DNA of 64,000 nucleotides from Catenulispora sp. EB89 (GCF_041261445.1 NZ_JBGCCU010000019.1:124001-188000), one strand, 5' to 3'. Shown: positions 36,800-47,753, counted from the first letter of the stretch. Notes: a model not told the origin generated them from the sequence alone. Program-made: numbers and translations.

Positions 36800-38715
36800 G
36801 CACCGCGACCGCCGACGCGAAGTCCGGCGCCAAGAACGCCGACGCCAAGAAGGCCGGCACGAAGAAGACCGGCGCCAAGAAGGCTGATGCCGATCTCGAC
36901 GACGACCTCGGCACCGAAGAGAACACCGTCGCCCCCGGCGGCTACCAGCTCCCTGAAGCCCTCGACGGCGGCTACGCCGTCCTGCGCCGCGGCGTCCGCC
37001 TGGCCCCGGCCTTCACCAAGGGCCTGGGCTGGACCGTGGCCCTGGCGCTGATCGCCACCGTGGGCCGGGTCGTGATCCCGCTGACCGTGCAGCAGACGCT
37101 GGACCACGGGATCCTCGCCAAGGGCGGCCCGGACTACGGCGAGGTGCGCGATATGGTCGCGCTCAGCGCCGTGGCCGTGCTGATCACCGCGGTGTCGGCG
37201 TACCTGATGAACTTCCGGCTCTACACCTCCAGCGAGCGCGGGCTGGCCGAGGTGCGTACCAAGGCCTTCCGGCACGTCCACGACCTGTCGCTGCTGCACC
37301 AGCAGGCCGAGCAGCGCGGCGCCCTGGTCAGCCGGGTCACCAGCGACATCGACACGGTCACGGTGTTCATCCAGCAGGGCGGCATGCAGCTGTTCGTGGC
37401 CGTCGCGCAGGTCGTGGTCGTCACGATCGTGATGGCCGTGTTCTCCTGGCAGCTGACGATCCTGGTCTGGGTCTGCTTCGTGCCGATGTTCCTGGTCATG
37501 CGCAAGATCCAGGGCCGGACCGGCCGCGCGTACCGCAAGGTGCGGCGGCGCTACGGGAAGATGCTCGGCGAGGTCTCCGAGGCGCTGGTGGGCGCCGACG
37601 TGCTGCGCGCTTACGGCATCGAGGACCGCACCGGCCGCCGGATCGGCGCGGCCGTTGAGGACACCCGCGACTCGCAGGTGCGGACGCAGCGGCTGATCGT
37701 CGTCACGTTCTCCATGGGCGAGCTGGTCGCCGGGGTGGTCAACGCCGCGATCGTGGTGGTCGGGGTGATGATCGGGGTCGGCGGCCACCTGTCCGCCGGC
37801 GACCTGACGGCGATGCTGTTCCTGGTGAACCTGTTCATCTCGCCGGTGCAGTTCGCCACCGAGCAGCTGAACGAGGCGCAGAACGCCATCGCCGGCTGGC
37901 GCCGCATCGTCGGCCTGCTGGAGCAGCCGCCGGACGTGGTGGACCCGGGCACCGCCGGCGTCACACCGCCGGACGGGCCGCTGGGCGTCGGGTTCGAGGA
38001 CGTCGTGTTCGCCTACCCCGGCGGCGCCCCGGTCCTGCACTCGCTGAGCACGCAGATCACGCCGCGCACGCGCGTGGCGGTGGTCGGCGAGACCGGCTCG
38101 GGCAAGACCACGTTCGCCAAGCTGCTGACCCGGCTGATGGACCCGAGCTCCGGCCGCATCCTGCTCAACGGCGTGCCGCTGAAGGACGTCGACTTCGAAA
38201 CGCTGCGCTCCCGCATGGTGATGGTGCCGCAGGACGGCTTCCTGTTCGACATGACCGTCGGCGACAACGTGCGCTACGGCAAGCCCGGGGCCACCGACGC
38301 CGAGGTGCGCCGCGCCTTCGAGGACCTGGGCCTGACCGACTGGCTCGACGGCCTGCCCGAGGGCCTGGACACCCGGGTCGGCCAGCGCGGCGAGTCGCTG
38401 TCGGCGGGGGAGCGGCAGCTGGTGGCGCTGGCCCGGGCCTACATCGCCGACCCGGACCTGCTGGTGCTCGACGAGGCCACCTCGGCCGTCGACCCGGCTA
38501 CCGAGGTGCGGATCACGCGCGCGCTGGACGGCCTGACGCGCGGCCGGACGTCGATCGCCATCGCGCACCGGCTGTCCACGGCCGAGGCCGCCGACGAGGT
38601 GTTCGTGTTCGACGCCGGCCGGATCGTGGAGCGCGGGCCGCACCGGGAGCTCGTGGGCGCCGGCGGGGTGTACTCGGGGCTGTACGAGAGCTGGGCGCGG
38701 CAGCAGTCGTCGTAG
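36796..38715 (+). CDS. ABC exporter half-transporter with canonical ATP site
   Basis: This 639-aa partner of the preceding protein has a Lys/Ala-rich N-terminal extension of about 45 residues (KKAGTKKTGAKKADA). A six-helix exporter domain follows, then an NBD with Walker A GETGSGKTT, signature LSAGERQLVALARAYI (Ala replacing the first Gly), Walker B LLVLDEATSAVDP and switch His in IAIAHRLST. In such heterodimers the canonical Glu and His of this half hydrolyse ATP at the site formed with the partner's LSGGQ. The ATG at 36796 overlaps the first gene's stop. A GC-rich hairpin with a T-rich tail ends the operon. Confidence 0.92.
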   Translation: MSTATADAKSGAKNADAKKAGTKKTGAKKADADLDDDLGTEENTVAPGGYQLPEALDGGYAVLRRGVRLAPAFTKGLGWTVALALIATVGRVVIPLTVQQTLDHGILAKGGPDYGEVRDMVALSAVAVLITAVSAYLMNFRLYTSSERGLAEVRTKAFRHVHDLSLLHQQAEQRGALVSRVTSDIDTVTVFIQQGGMQLFVAVAQVVVVTIVMAVFSWQLTILVWVCFVPMFLVMRKIQGRTGRAYRKVRRRYGKMLGEVSEALVGADVLRAYGIEDRTGRRIGAAVEDTRDSQVRTQRLIVVTFSMGELVAGVVNAAIVVVGVMIGVGGHLSAGDLTAMLFLVNLFISPVQFATEQLNEAQNAIAGWRRIVGLLEQPPDVVDPGTAGVTPPDGPLGVGFEDVVFAYPGGAPVLHSLSTQITPRTRVAVVGETGSGKTTFAKLLTRLMDPSSGRILLNGVPLKDVDFETLRSRMVMVPQDGFLFDMTVGDNVRYGKPGATDAEVRRAFEDLGLTDWLDGLPEGLDTRVGQRGESLSAGERQLVALARAYIADPDLLVLDEATSAVDPATEVRITRALDGLTRGRTSIAIAHRLSTAEAADEVFVFDAGRIVERGPHRELVGAGGVYSGLYESWARQQSS

Positions 38716-38735
38716 CGGGGGAGTGTTGTGACAGG

Positions 38736-38771
38736 GCGCGCGTCGGCCGGGTGTTTCCGGGCGGCGCGCGC
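38736..38771 (+). terminator. Hairpin terminator of the exporter operon
   Basis: GCGCGCGTCGGCCGG (38736-38750) pairs imperfectly with CCGGGCGGCGCGCGC (38757-38771). TTTGTTGCT follows on the plus strand. It separates convergent genes and may act in both directions. Confidence 0.65.
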
Positions 38772-38791
38772 TTTGTTGCTCGGCTGCCGGG

Positions 38792-39445
38792 TCAGTCGGC
38801 GGTGTCGGTCGGCTGGTTCTTCTCGTCGCCGGGCTTGTCATCGCCGGGCCGCGGGTCGCCGGGCCGCACCCAGCGCGTCTCGATCCCGCCGTGCTTGAGC
38901 CGGCCCACGATCCGGATCCGCAGCGTCGTCGGCGCACCGTCGCCGGAGTCCCGGGTGATCGTCGTCCCGCCGAACTTCACCGCCAGGTCGTTGGCGTCCA
39001 CCACCATGCCCGGCGTCAGGAATAGCGTCACCCCGCCGCCGACCACCTGCAGGTCCACGACCAGCTCCGGCCCGGTCTGCACGGCCTGCGTCAGGTCCAG
39101 CTCGACCGCGGACCACCGGGTCCGCACCACCAGGCGCTCCGGCAGCGTCCAGTCGCCGTCGCGGCGCACGAACCCGTGCTTCTGCTTGACGGCCAGCGGC
39201 TTGGCCGCGCGCTTCGCCGCCGGCGGAGGCACGGCGACCCCGGCGCCGGGCCCCGGACCCAGGTCGGCCGTCAGCGGCGCCAACGCCTCGAAGGTGCGCG
39301 CCGTCAATGCCGTCTCGACGCGCTCGTCGTACTCCGCCGGATCGAGCCGGCCGTCGGCGACCGCCGCGCGCAGCATGTCGATGACCCGGTCACGGTCCTC
39401 GTCGGAGGCACGCAGCGCGGGTGACTTGGCCGGCTCGGTCGACAT
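38792..39445 (-). CDS. DUF1707-domain protein
   Basis: This is a 217-aa protein. The N-terminal DUF1707 domain is clear: [53 protein letters not shown] Pro/Ala linker follows. The C-terminal part (about 95-200) is a beta-rich region with [18 protein letters not shown] and [20 protein letters not shown]. It resembles the cell-wall-active response domain found after DUF1707 in many actinobacterial proteins. No membrane helix is present. AGAAGGGACC precedes the ATG, and a TATAAC -10 lies upstream. Function unknown. Confidence 0.85.
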   Translation of the reverse strand: MSTEPAKSPALRASDEDRDRVIDMLRAAVADGRLDPAEYDERVETALTARTFEALAPLTADLGPGPGAGVAVPPPAAKRAAKPLAVKQKHGFVRRDGDWTLPERLVVRTRWSAVELDLTQAVQTGPELVVDLQVVGGGVTLFLTPGMVVDANDLAVKFGGTTITRDSGDGAPTTLRIRIVGRLKHGGIETRWVRPGDPRPGDDKPGDEKNQPTDTAD

Positions 39446-39553
39446 TCGCAGGTCCCTTCTACGCGGCCATGGTTACCTTCACGTTATATCGCAAACCCGG
39501 GCCCGGGTCGTCCGCGGGCTGAACCCGCCCGATCCGGCGATCCGCACCGGGGC

Positions 39554-39559
39554 GACAAT
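39554..39559 (+). promoter_or_regulatory. -10 box of the hisI-trp operon, leaderless start
   Basis: GACAAT, 6 nt, then ATG (39566). This is the same spacing as before hisD. Confidence 0.5.
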
Positions 39560-39565
39560 GGGTGC

Positions 39566-40030
39566 ATGACCGACGAAGTCCCCACCGCAGCCCTCCTTCC
39601 GGCGATCGCCTCGCGGCTCAAGCGCGACGAGCACGGCCTGTTCGCCGCGATCGCGCAGCAGCACGACACCGGCGAGGTGCTGATGCTGGCGTGGATGGAC
39701 GACGAGGCGCTGCGGCGGACGCTGACCAGCGGCCGGGTCACGTACTGGTCGCGGTCGCGGCAGGAGTACTGGACCAAGGGGGACACGTCCGGGAACGTGC
39801 AGATCCTCAAGGCCGCCGCGCTGGACTGCGACGGGGACGCCGTGCTGCTGAAGGTCGATCAGAGCGGCGGGGCGTGCCACACCGGGGACCGGACCTGCTT
39901 CGACGCCGGGGCGCTGCCGCTGGGGGCGGCTGCGGAGGCCTCCGGTGAGGGCAGCGCGGAGGTGCCGACGGACGCATCCCCGGGCTCCCCGTCGGCGCCG
40001 CGCGGGCCTCTGGGAGAATCGGCGGCATGA
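39566..40030 (+). CDS. hisI: Phosphoribosyl-AMP cyclohydrolase
   Basis: This 154-aa protein is the monofunctional HisI, which opens the adenine ring in the third histidine step. The zinc/magnesium motifs are complete: [51 protein letters not shown] and TGDRTCF. About 40 disordered residues extend the C-terminus. It is separated from the main his operon and instead leads the trp genes: its stop overlaps trpE (ATGA). That gives linked expression of histidine and tryptophan genes. HisE and HisG are not in this window. Confidence 0.95.
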   Translation: MTDEVPTAALLPAIASRLKRDEHGLFAAIAQQHDTGEVLMLAWMDDEALRRTLTSGRVTYWSRSRQEYWTKGDTSGNVQILKAAALDCDGDAVLLKVDQSGGACHTGDRTCFDAGALPLGAAAEASGEGSAEVPTDASPGSPSAPRGPLGESAA

Positions 40031-41577
40031 CGGCCTTCCCCCCAGGGGTGGACACCCCGGACCTGCCGACCTTCCGCGAGCTGGCCGCCGACCGCCGGGT
40101 GATCCCGGTCGTGCGGCGCGTGCTGGCCGACGGCGAGACGCCGGTCGGGCTGTACCGCAAGCTCGCCGGGGAGCGGCCCGGCACGTTCCTGCTGGAGTCG
40201 GCCGAGCACGGCATCTGGTCGCGCTACTCCTTCGTCGGCGTCAGCACCGGCGCCGCGCTGAGCGAGCGGGACGGCGCCGCGCACTGGATCGGCGAGCCGC
40301 CGGTCGGGCTGCCGACCTCCGGGGACCCGATGGACGTGCTGCGCGAGACGCTGGAGCTGCTGCACACCCCGCGCCTGCCGGGCCTGCCGCCGCTGACCGG
40401 CGGCCTGGTCGGCTACATGGGGTATGACGCGGTGCGCCGCCTGGAGCGGCTGCCCGAGCTGGCCAAGGACGACCTGCGGATCCCGGAGCTGACGTTCCTG
40501 CTCAGCCTGGACCTGGCGGTGCTGGACCACGCCGACGGCTCGGTGTGGCTGATCGCAAACGTCGTTAATCATGACAATCTGCCCTCGGGTGTAGAGGCGG
40601 CCTACGCGCGCGCCGTCGAGCGGCTGGACGCGATGACCGCCGCGCTGAACGCCCCGGTGGTGAACACGCCGGTGGTGTACGACCCATCCGTCGCGCCGTC
40701 GTTCACCGCCAACCGCACGCCCGAGGACTACCGCGAGACGGTGCTGCGCTGCATCGAGGAGATCAAGTCCGGCGAGGCCTTCCAGATCGTGGTGAGCCAG
40801 CGCTTCGAGGCGGAGGTGTCGGCCTCGGCGCTGGACGTCTACCGGGTGCTGCGGGCGACGAATCCGAGCCCGTACATGTACCTGCTGCGCGTGCCGGGCC
40901 CGGACGGCAGCGCACAGGACGGCTTCGACATCGTCGGCTCCTCCCCGGAGGCGCTGGTGAAGGTCACCGAGGGCCGCGCGATGCTGCACCCGATCGCCGG
41001 CACGCGCCCCCGCGGCGCGGACCCGGAGCAGGACGCGCAGCTGGCCGCCGACCTGCTGGCCGACCCGAAGGAGCGCGCCGAGCACCTGATGCTCGTCGAC
41101 CTCGGCCGCAACGACCTGGGCCGGATCAGCCGCCCGGGCTCAGTGGAGGTCGTGGACTTCATGGCGGTCGAGCGCTACAGCCACGTGATGCACATCGTGT
41201 CGACGGTGATCGGCGACCTGGCGCCGGGCCGGACCGCCTTCGACGCGGTGACCGCGACCTTCCCGGCCGGCACCCTGTCCGGCGCCCCGAAACCGCGCGC
41301 GATGGAGATCATCGAGCAGAACGAACCGACGCGGCGCGGCCTGTACGGCGGCATCGTCGGCTACCTGGACTTCGCCGGCGACGCCGACACCGCGATCGCG
41401 ATCCGCACGGTGCTGATGCGCGACGGCGTGGCGTTCGTGCAGGCCGGCGCCGGGATCGTCGCGGACTCCGATCCGGCCTCGGAGGATCAGGAGTGCCGGA
41501 ACAAGGCGATGGCGGTGCTGAAGGCGGTCGCGGTCGCCGGGACCATGCGGTCGGCGGTCGGGGAGGGGGTCGCGTGA
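40027..41577 (+). CDS. trpE: Anthranilate synthase component I
   Basis: This 516-aa enzyme turns chorismate plus ammonia into anthranilate. The C-terminal chorismate-binding domain shows [62 protein letters not shown] and [20 protein letters not shown]. The N-terminal domain has the LLES region ([10 protein letters not shown]) that forms the tryptophan feedback site, so allosteric inhibition is likely. No trpG or trpD is adjacent. Coupled to hisI upstream and, by GTGA overlap, to the membrane protein gene downstream. Confidence 0.96.
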   Translation: MTAFPPGVDTPDLPTFRELAADRRVIPVVRRVLADGETPVGLYRKLAGERPGTFLLESAEHGIWSRYSFVGVSTGAALSERDGAAHWIGEPPVGLPTSGDPMDVLRETLELLHTPRLPGLPPLTGGLVGYMGYDAVRRLERLPELAKDDLRIPELTFLLSLDLAVLDHADGSVWLIANVVNHDNLPSGVEAAYARAVERLDAMTAALNAPVVNTPVVYDPSVAPSFTANRTPEDYRETVLRCIEEIKSGEAFQIVVSQRFEAEVSASALDVYRVLRATNPSPYMYLLRVPGPDGSAQDGFDIVGSSPEALVKVTEGRAMLHPIAGTRPRGADPEQDAQLAADLLADPKERAEHLMLVDLGRNDLGRISRPGSVEVVDFMAVERYSHVMHIVSTVIGDLAPGRTAFDAVTATFPAGTLSGAPKPRAMEIIEQNEPTRRGLYGGIVGYLDFAGDADTAIAIRTVLMRDGVAFVQAGAGIVADSDPASEDQECRNKAMAVLKAVAVAGTMRSAVGEGVA

Positions 41578-42446
41578 GTTCGGGAGCTGATTCGCGAGCT
41601 GATTCGGGAGTTGAGGAGAGCCGGTCGGTGGTGCCTGCGCAGGCCGGTGAGCCCGACGCCGAAGGACAGGCCGCCGAGGCGAATGCTCCAGCGGCAACCG
41701 AACCCCCGGTCGTCGACCCGGCCCAAGCCGCCCGCCGAGCGGGCCGCCGCGAGCTGACCATCACGGTCCTGATCGCCCTCCTCGGCGGCATCATCGCCTG
41801 GGCCTCGGCCGGCCGCCCCTGGGCCACCGGCCTGGCCGGCGTGGCCCCGAACACCCTCAAGGTCACGGCCAGCGGCGACGACCTCTCCGCCGGCGTCACC
41901 GCCCTCGGCCTCGCCGCGCTGGCCGGCGCGCTGGCGCTGTTCGCCACCCAGCGGCTGGCGCGGCGGCTGGTCGGCGTGCTGCTGATCGCGGCCGGTGTCG
42001 GCGTGGCCGTCTACGCGTTCGGCGAGCGCGGCGCGAGCCACGCTTCCCGCGTGCTGGCCGACAAGGCCGCGGCCAAGGGCTACGCGACCCGCTCCATGGA
42101 CGCGCACATGGCGTCCTGGTGGACCCTCGCGGCCGTCGGCGGCGTGCTGGTGGTGCTGGCCGGCGTGGTGGCCGCGGTGCGCGGCGCGACGTGGCCGGGC
42201 ATGTCCTCGCGCTACGAGAACGCCGCCACGAAGGCCGCCGCGCGCGCCGCCGACACCGGCACCGCCAAGGACCTCTGGGACGCCCTCGACCGTGGCGAGG
42301 ACCCCACCGAGCTCGTCGAGCCGGCCGGAGTCACGCCGGCAGCTACGACGGCAGCCACGACGCCGGCCACCGCGGCAGCGAACCCCGGGGCCACGCCGGC
42401 AGCCGCCGCAGCCGCCCCCGGGGCCACCCCGCGCGCCGAGCATTAG
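41574..42446 (+). CDS. Trp-operon-associated membrane protein (TIGR02234 type)
   Basis: This 290-aa protein has four membrane helices: [59 protein letters not shown] and [21 protein letters not shown] cytoplasmic tail follows with [10 protein letters not shown] and [14 protein letters not shown], both diagnostic of the family that sits between trpE and trpC in actinobacteria. Its role is unproven; a link to tryptophan uptake or sensing is speculation. The N-terminal 45 and C-terminal 45 residues are Ala/Thr/Glu-rich. GTG 41574 overlaps the trpE stop. Confidence 0.88.
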   Translation: MSSGADSRADSGVEESRSVVPAQAGEPDAEGQAAEANAPAATEPPVVDPAQAARRAGRRELTITVLIALLGGIIAWASAGRPWATGLAGVAPNTLKVTASGDDLSAGVTALGLAALAGALALFATQRLARRLVGVLLIAAGVGVAVYAFGERGASHASRVLADKAAAKGYATRSMDAHMASWWTLAAVGGVLVVLAGVVAAVRGATWPGMSSRYENAATKAAARAADTGTAKDLWDALDRGEDPTELVEPAGVTPAATTAATTPATAAANPGATPAAAAAAPGATPRAEH

Positions 42447-42500
42447 GCCGAATCGGTGACAATGGAACCGACTCAGACCACCCGTAAGTCTAGGAGCACC

Positions 42501-42707
42501 ATGTCGTCATCCCACGGCGAAGACCACGGCAGCACCCCGGCCGCCTGGACCGCTGTCTTCCTCTGCATCATCGGCTTCCTGATCGGCGGCGCGGGCCTGG
42601 TGACCGGCATCCCGGCGCTGGCCATCGTCGGCGGCGCGATCGCCGTGCTCTCGCCGATCGTCGGCAAGGCCATGTCCGCGATGGGTCTCGGCGCCGCCGC
42701 GAAGTAG
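42501..42707 (+). CDS. HGxxPAAW-family small membrane protein
   Basis: This 68-aa protein starts at ATG 42501 behind TAGGAGC. It carries the family's name motif HGSTPAAWTAV followed by two membrane helices (FLCIIGFLIGGAGLVTGI, ALAIVGGAIAVLSPIVG). It is a conserved companion of the trp genes in actinobacteria, with no known function. An upstream in-frame ATG at 42456 lacks a ribosome site and conserved sequence. Confidence 0.85.
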   Translation: MSSSHGEDHGSTPAAWTAVFLCIIGFLIGGAGLVTGIPALAIVGGAIAVLSPIVGKAMSAMGLGAAAK

Positions 42708-42955
42708 TGGCCGAGCGGTAGCGCGCCTGCGCCGCGACGACCGGCCGCGACCGGCCGCGGACCAGCGGATCCGCGGCCCCGGCGGCCGGCCGGCGGCGCG
42801 CTTCGCGGGCCGGGCGTTGGTCCCACCAGAAGATCACTGGACTTCGGAGCCCCTCCGGAGCCGCTAGAGTGAGACGTCGGACACGCCGCCCATCCAGTCG
42901 TACTCGGGGGGCGGAGCAGTCCAATTGGTGAGGCGATCGAGGGGAGCTGACGACG

Positions 42956-43780
42956 GTGAACGTACTTGCCGAGATCATCGAAGGCGTCCGCCTCGACCTC
43001 GCCGAGCGCCAGGAGAACGTCAGCCTGGACGACCTGAAGGCCAAGGTCGCCCGCATGGACAGCGCGATCGACGGCGTCGAGGCGCTGCGCCGCGGCGGGG
43101 CCGGCGGCGACGGCGTGAAGGTCATCGCCGAGGTGAAGCGCTCCTCGCCGTCCAAGGGCGCGCTCGCCGCCATCGCGGACCCCGCGGGCCTGGCCGCCGA
43201 CTACGAGGCCGGCGGCGCCACCGTCATCTCCGTGCTCACCGAGCAGCGCCGCTTCGGCGGCTCGCTCGCCGACCTGGACGACGTCCGCCAGAAGGTCGAC
43301 ATCGCGGTCCTGCGCAAGGACTTCATCGTCACCAGCTACCAGCTGTGGGAGGCCCGCGCGCACGGCGCCGACCTCGCGCTGCTGATCGTCGCCGCGCTGG
43401 AGCAGCCGGCGCTGGAGTCGCTGATCGAGCGCGCCGTCTCCATCGGGCTGACGCCGCTGGTCGAAGTGCACGACGAGGAAGAGGTGCGGCGCGCGCTGGA
43501 TGCCGGCGCGCGGCTGATCGGCGTCAACGCCCGCGACCTGAAGACCCTGGAGGTCAGGCGCGACACCTTCGCGCGGCTGGCCCCGCTGGTGCCGGACGGC
43601 GTCGTGCGCGTCGCCGAGTCCGGGGTGCGCGGCCCGCACGACCTCATCGCCTACGCCAACGCCGGCGCCGACGCGGTGCTGGTCGGCGAGTCGCTGGTGA
43701 CCGGCAAGGACCCGCGCGCCGCGGTCGCCGACCTGGTGGCCGCCGGCGCCCATCCCGCTCTGCGGAACGGTCGCGCCTGA
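42956..43780 (+). CDS. trpC: Indole-3-glycerol-phosphate synthase
   Basis: This 274-aa (beta-alpha)8 barrel closes the indole ring from carboxyphenylaminodeoxyribulose phosphate. Catalytic residues appear in [50 protein letters not shown] and RVAESGVRG. It is a stand-alone TrpC, not fused to TrpF. GTG 42956 follows GAGGGGAGC. The 248-bp gap before it contains TAGAGT at 42865-42870, a plausible -10 giving an 80-nt leader, so trpC may have its own promoter. Confidence 0.95.
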   Translation: MNVLAEIIEGVRLDLAERQENVSLDDLKAKVARMDSAIDGVEALRRGGAGGDGVKVIAEVKRSSPSKGALAAIADPAGLAADYEAGGATVISVLTEQRRFGGSLADLDDVRQKVDIAVLRKDFIVTSYQLWEARAHGADLALLIVAALEQPALESLIERAVSIGLTPLVEVHDEEEVRRALDAGARLIGVNARDLKTLEVRRDTFARLAPLVPDGVVRVAESGVRGPHDLIAYANAGADAVLVGESLVTGKDPRAAVADLVAAGAHPALRNGRA

Positions 43781-43820
43781 GCGCCGCGCGCGCGGGCCGA
43801 AGACGGTAGAGTCCAGGATC

Positions 43821-43907
43821 GTGAAGTCGACCAAGCCCAGGGCCGCGGCCCGCCGCCGACCGTGGTGGCGGCACGCCCCGGCGGCCCGGCGATGGCAGGA
43901 AGCGTAG
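43821..43907 (+). CDS. Putative tryptophan leader peptide, 28 aa
   Basis: A GTG at 43821 opens a 28-residue basic frame (MKSTKPRAAARRRPWWRHAP, then AARRWQEA) ending in TAG at 43905-43907, between trpC and trpB. It has three Trp codons, two of them adjacent (WW), far above chance for this length. A TAGAGT -10-like hexamer lies 8 nt upstream. The WWRHAPAA region recalls the WWWTAHPAA end of the trp leader peptide of Streptomyces. A hairpin (GCCGCC/GGCGGC) lies within the coding part near the Trp codons. It probably controls trpBA by ribosome stalling. The antiterminator arrangement is not proven. Confidence 0.55.
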   Translation: MKSTKPRAAARRRPWWRHAPAARRWQEA

Positions 43908-43958
43908 TCACTCGCTCCTGTCCTAGCTCGACACATCACCCATCCATGGGAATCCACC

Positions 43959-45244
<1,286 letters not shown>

Positions 45245-45248
<4 letters not shown>

Positions 45249-46054
45249 ACCGGCTTCAGGACGTTCTCAAGAGCGCGCGGGCGGAGAACCGCGCCGTGCT
45301 CATCGGCTACCTCCCGGCGGGCTACCCGACGGTCGACGGCTCCATCGACGCCATGCGCGCCATGGTCGAGGGCGGCTGCGACATCATCGAGGTCGGGCTG
45401 CCGTACTCCGACCCGGCGATGGACGGGCCGGTCATCCAGGCCGCCGCCGACCAGGCGCTGGCGCGCGGCGTCGGCACGCCGGACGTCATCCGCGCGGCCG
45501 GGGCGGTCGCCGACACCGGCGCGGCGGCGCTGATCATGTCGTACTGGAACCCGATCGAGCACTACGGCGTCGACCGCTTCGCCGCCGAGCTCGCGGCGGT
45601 CGGCGGAAGCGGGGTGATCACGCCGGACCTCATCCCCGAGGAGGCCGGACCGTGGATCGCCGCGACCGGGGCGCACGACATCCGGCGGGTGTTTTTGGTC
45701 GCGCCGAGCTCCTCGCCGGAGCGGATCGCGCTGACGGCGCAGGCCTGCGACGGGTTCGTGTACGCCGGGGCGGTGATGGGCGTCACCGGGGCTCGCGAGC
45801 AGGTCGGGCACGCCGCACGGGCGCTCGTGGAGCGGACCAGGCAGGCGACCGAGCAGGCGGTGTGCGTCGGGCTCGGGGTGTCGACCGGGGACCAGGCCGC
45901 GGAGATCGCGGCGTACGCGGACGGCGTGATCGCCGGCTCGGCGTTCGTGCGGCGACTGCTGGACAACCGCGACCCGCGCAAGGGCGTCGAGGCGGTGCGG
46001 GAGCTGGCCGCGGAGCTGGCCGACGGTGTGCGGCGGGGGAGTAAGGGGCGGTAG
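45245..46054 (+). CDS. trpA: Tryptophan synthase alpha subunit
   Basis: This 269-aa (beta-alpha)8 barrel splits indole glycerol phosphate to indole, which is channelled to TrpB. Motifs: [20 protein letters not shown], the catalytic Glu/Asp region [45 protein letters not shown], and [16 protein letters not shown] with phosphate-binding glycines and [15 protein letters not shown] 45245 overlaps the trpB stop. No clear terminator follows; about 160 bp later the inverted-repeat region begins. Confidence 0.96.
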
Positions 46055-46216
46055 GGGGCGGTAGGAGGCGCGGGGCGCTTTCTGCGTGGGTGGTGTGGGT
46101 GGTGTGGTTAGTGTGGTCGGTCGTGCGGCTGGGCTTCGGGCTCGGCCGCATGATCGGTATTTGTATGTGTATCTGTATCGGGGCGGGCGGCGGTTTGCCT
46201 GCGGGTTTTAAGAGCC

Positions 46217-46640
46217 TTTTTACGGCTTCGCCTAAGGTTTGGTGACCTCGCTGGGTGGCGCAGTTCGGTGGTGTGCCGCTGGTGACGCTGGCGGCCGGCG
46301 GTGTTCGTGTCCACGACCGCGCACAGGTCCGAGTCACTGCGCATGCGTTGCGTAGGCGGCGATCGTCGGGCGTGGTGGGCACCGAAAGTCAAGAGCAGGC
46401 GCCTCCGGCGGGGGCACTCGAGACTCTGAGGGATCCCCAACCCCCCGCCTCGGCGGCGGTTCGAGTGTTGGTCGCCTCGTCCCGGATCCCTCGACGCTGA
46501 CGTCGCCCTAAAGGGAACCATCCCGGCCTGGCGGTGTCCAGCCGGATCACACGCTGCTGTGGTCGAGCTGCGTTCGGCCGGACACCGCCAGTCCGGGCTG
46601 GTTGTGCAAGCACCGCCGACAGCGACGAGGGATCCGGGAC
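46217..46640 (+). repeat. Structured non-coding repeat, copy R2
   Basis: Head 46217-46268 is identical in its three blocks and spacing to R1. Outer stem: 46479-46499 with 46620-46640 (20 of 21 pairs). Inner stem: 46522-46544 with 46575-46597 (21 of 23). The conserved 5' internal-loop block GACGTCGCCC...AGGGAACCA is 46499-46520, one base longer than in R1/R3. Stems are unrelated in sequence to R1 except for the TCCCTCG near the outer-stem top. Confidence 0.78.
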
Positions 46641-47101
46641 AACCCCCACTGTGTGAAAACCATGCACGAGGTGCCGCAGAGCCGGGCCGGCGGCGCCGGT
46701 CGCCGCGCGAGGTTGTCAGGTACCGCGCGGTCTACAAGCAAAGGCCGGTCGTGGCGATGGGGCAGGAGTCTCGGATGCGGCTGCGATGCGGCTGTGGCTT
46801 GGGCCGGAGCTTGAGTCGGCGGCTTGACCTTCGCCCGACGATGGCCAACCGCCAGGCACCAGCGCAGCCAGGCACCAGCACCAGCACCGCGAACCGGGAA
46901 CCGCGCGTCGGTCGCCGACTGTCCCGTCGCCGGTCGGTTCCCGCCACGGCCTCGCGGCCTCGGTAGCCTGCGTGTCGGCAGCGAGCCCCCACAGCCCGGC
47001 CGATGCCGCATCCTCACTCGCCGCCCCACCTACACGACCAGCGCGGCTAGCCTTAAGCATCCCCACGGCACCTCGTGCATGGTTTTCACACAGTGGGGGT
47101 T

Positions 47102-47525
47102 GTCCCGGATCCCTCGTCGCTGTCGGCGGTGCTTGCACAACCAGCCCGGACTGGCGGTGTCCGGCCGGACGCGACCCGACCACAGCAGCGTGCGATGCGG
47201 CTGGACACCGCCAGGCCGGGATGGTTCCCTCCGGGCGACGTCAGCGACGAGGGATCCGGGACAAGGCGACCAACACTCGGACCGCCGCCGAGGCGGGGGG
47301 TTGGGGATCCCTCAGAGTCTCGAGTGCCCCCGCCGGAGGCGCCTGCTTTTGACTGTTGGTGCCCACCACACGCGGCCGCCACCCGCCCACCCGACGCGTG
47401 CGCAGTGACTCGGACCCGCGCGCGGTCGTGCCCAGACCGGCCGCCAGCCGCCAGCGCAACCTGCGGCACACCACCGAACTGCGCCACCCAGCGAGGTCAC
47501 CAAACCTTAGGCGAAGCCGTAAAAA
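47102..47525 (-). repeat. Structured non-coding repeat, copy R3
   Basis: This is the minus-strand partner of R2. Head blocks are at 47507-47525, 47491-47505 and 47474-47483. Outer stem: 47102-47122 with 47242-47262. Inner stem: 47145-47167 with 47198-47220. The internal-loop block 47222-47242 matches R1 at 20 of 21 positions although the stems around it differ from R1. R3 is very similar to R2 along its whole length. Confidence 0.78.
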
Positions 47526-47550
47526 GCCTGTAAACCCACAAACCAATCGC

Positions 47551-47589
47551 AGCCCTGCCACCCAGCCCTGCCACCCAGCCCTGCCACCC
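47551..47589. repeat. 13-bp tandem repeat, three copies
   Basis: AGCCCTGCCACCC occurs three times in a row just outside the right arm of the inverted repeat, followed by a partial AGCC. It is probably a neutral length-variable tract. Confidence 0.85.
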
Positions 47590-47647
47590 AGCCGAGCCAC
47601 CCCACCACTCACGCTCAGTAGCTGAGAAACCGCTAGGAAGTTCCCCC

Positions 47648-47670
47648 GCGGGAGTGAGCGGCACTCCCGC
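47648..47670. promoter_or_regulatory. Perfect 8-bp stem hairpin upstream of mauE
   Basis: GCGGGAGT (47648-47655), 7-nt loop, ACTCCCGC (47663-47670). It lies 84 bp before the start of the MauE gene and could be an operator or a terminator of transcripts from the repeat region. Confidence 0.45.
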
Positions 47671-47753
47671 CCGGGTCCGAACTGCCTGTAACTTGTGAAG
47701 CCCGCCCAGACTTGCGGTGCGCCTGCACCGTCACCGTCCGAGGACAGAAGGTT

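Larger units (their letters stand above)
46203..47536. repeat. 1.3-kb inverted repeat: two structured elements head to head
   Basis: The roughly 1.7-kb gap between trpA and mauE contains no convincing gene. About 46203-46676 and 47066-47536 are reverse complements of each other with scattered differences. Each arm is one copy of the element also found at 28557-28960. The tails, with the large hairpins, point at each other across a 389-bp centre (46677-47065). The centre is GC-rich and shows no coding pattern. The arms' outer ends carry the conserved 52-nt head. The whole could fold as one long cruciform or as two separate hairpin RNAs transcribed towards each other. Confidence 0.85.

Noticed and set aside
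46055-46200. Terminator directly after trpA
   Set aside because: Only a short GCGC/GCGC stem near 46067-46080; too weak to call.
46824-47408. Open frames of 100-194 codons inside the inverted repeat
   Set aside because: They run across hairpin stems, appear on both strands as mirror images, and share no domain. Conservation follows the stems and loop, not codons.
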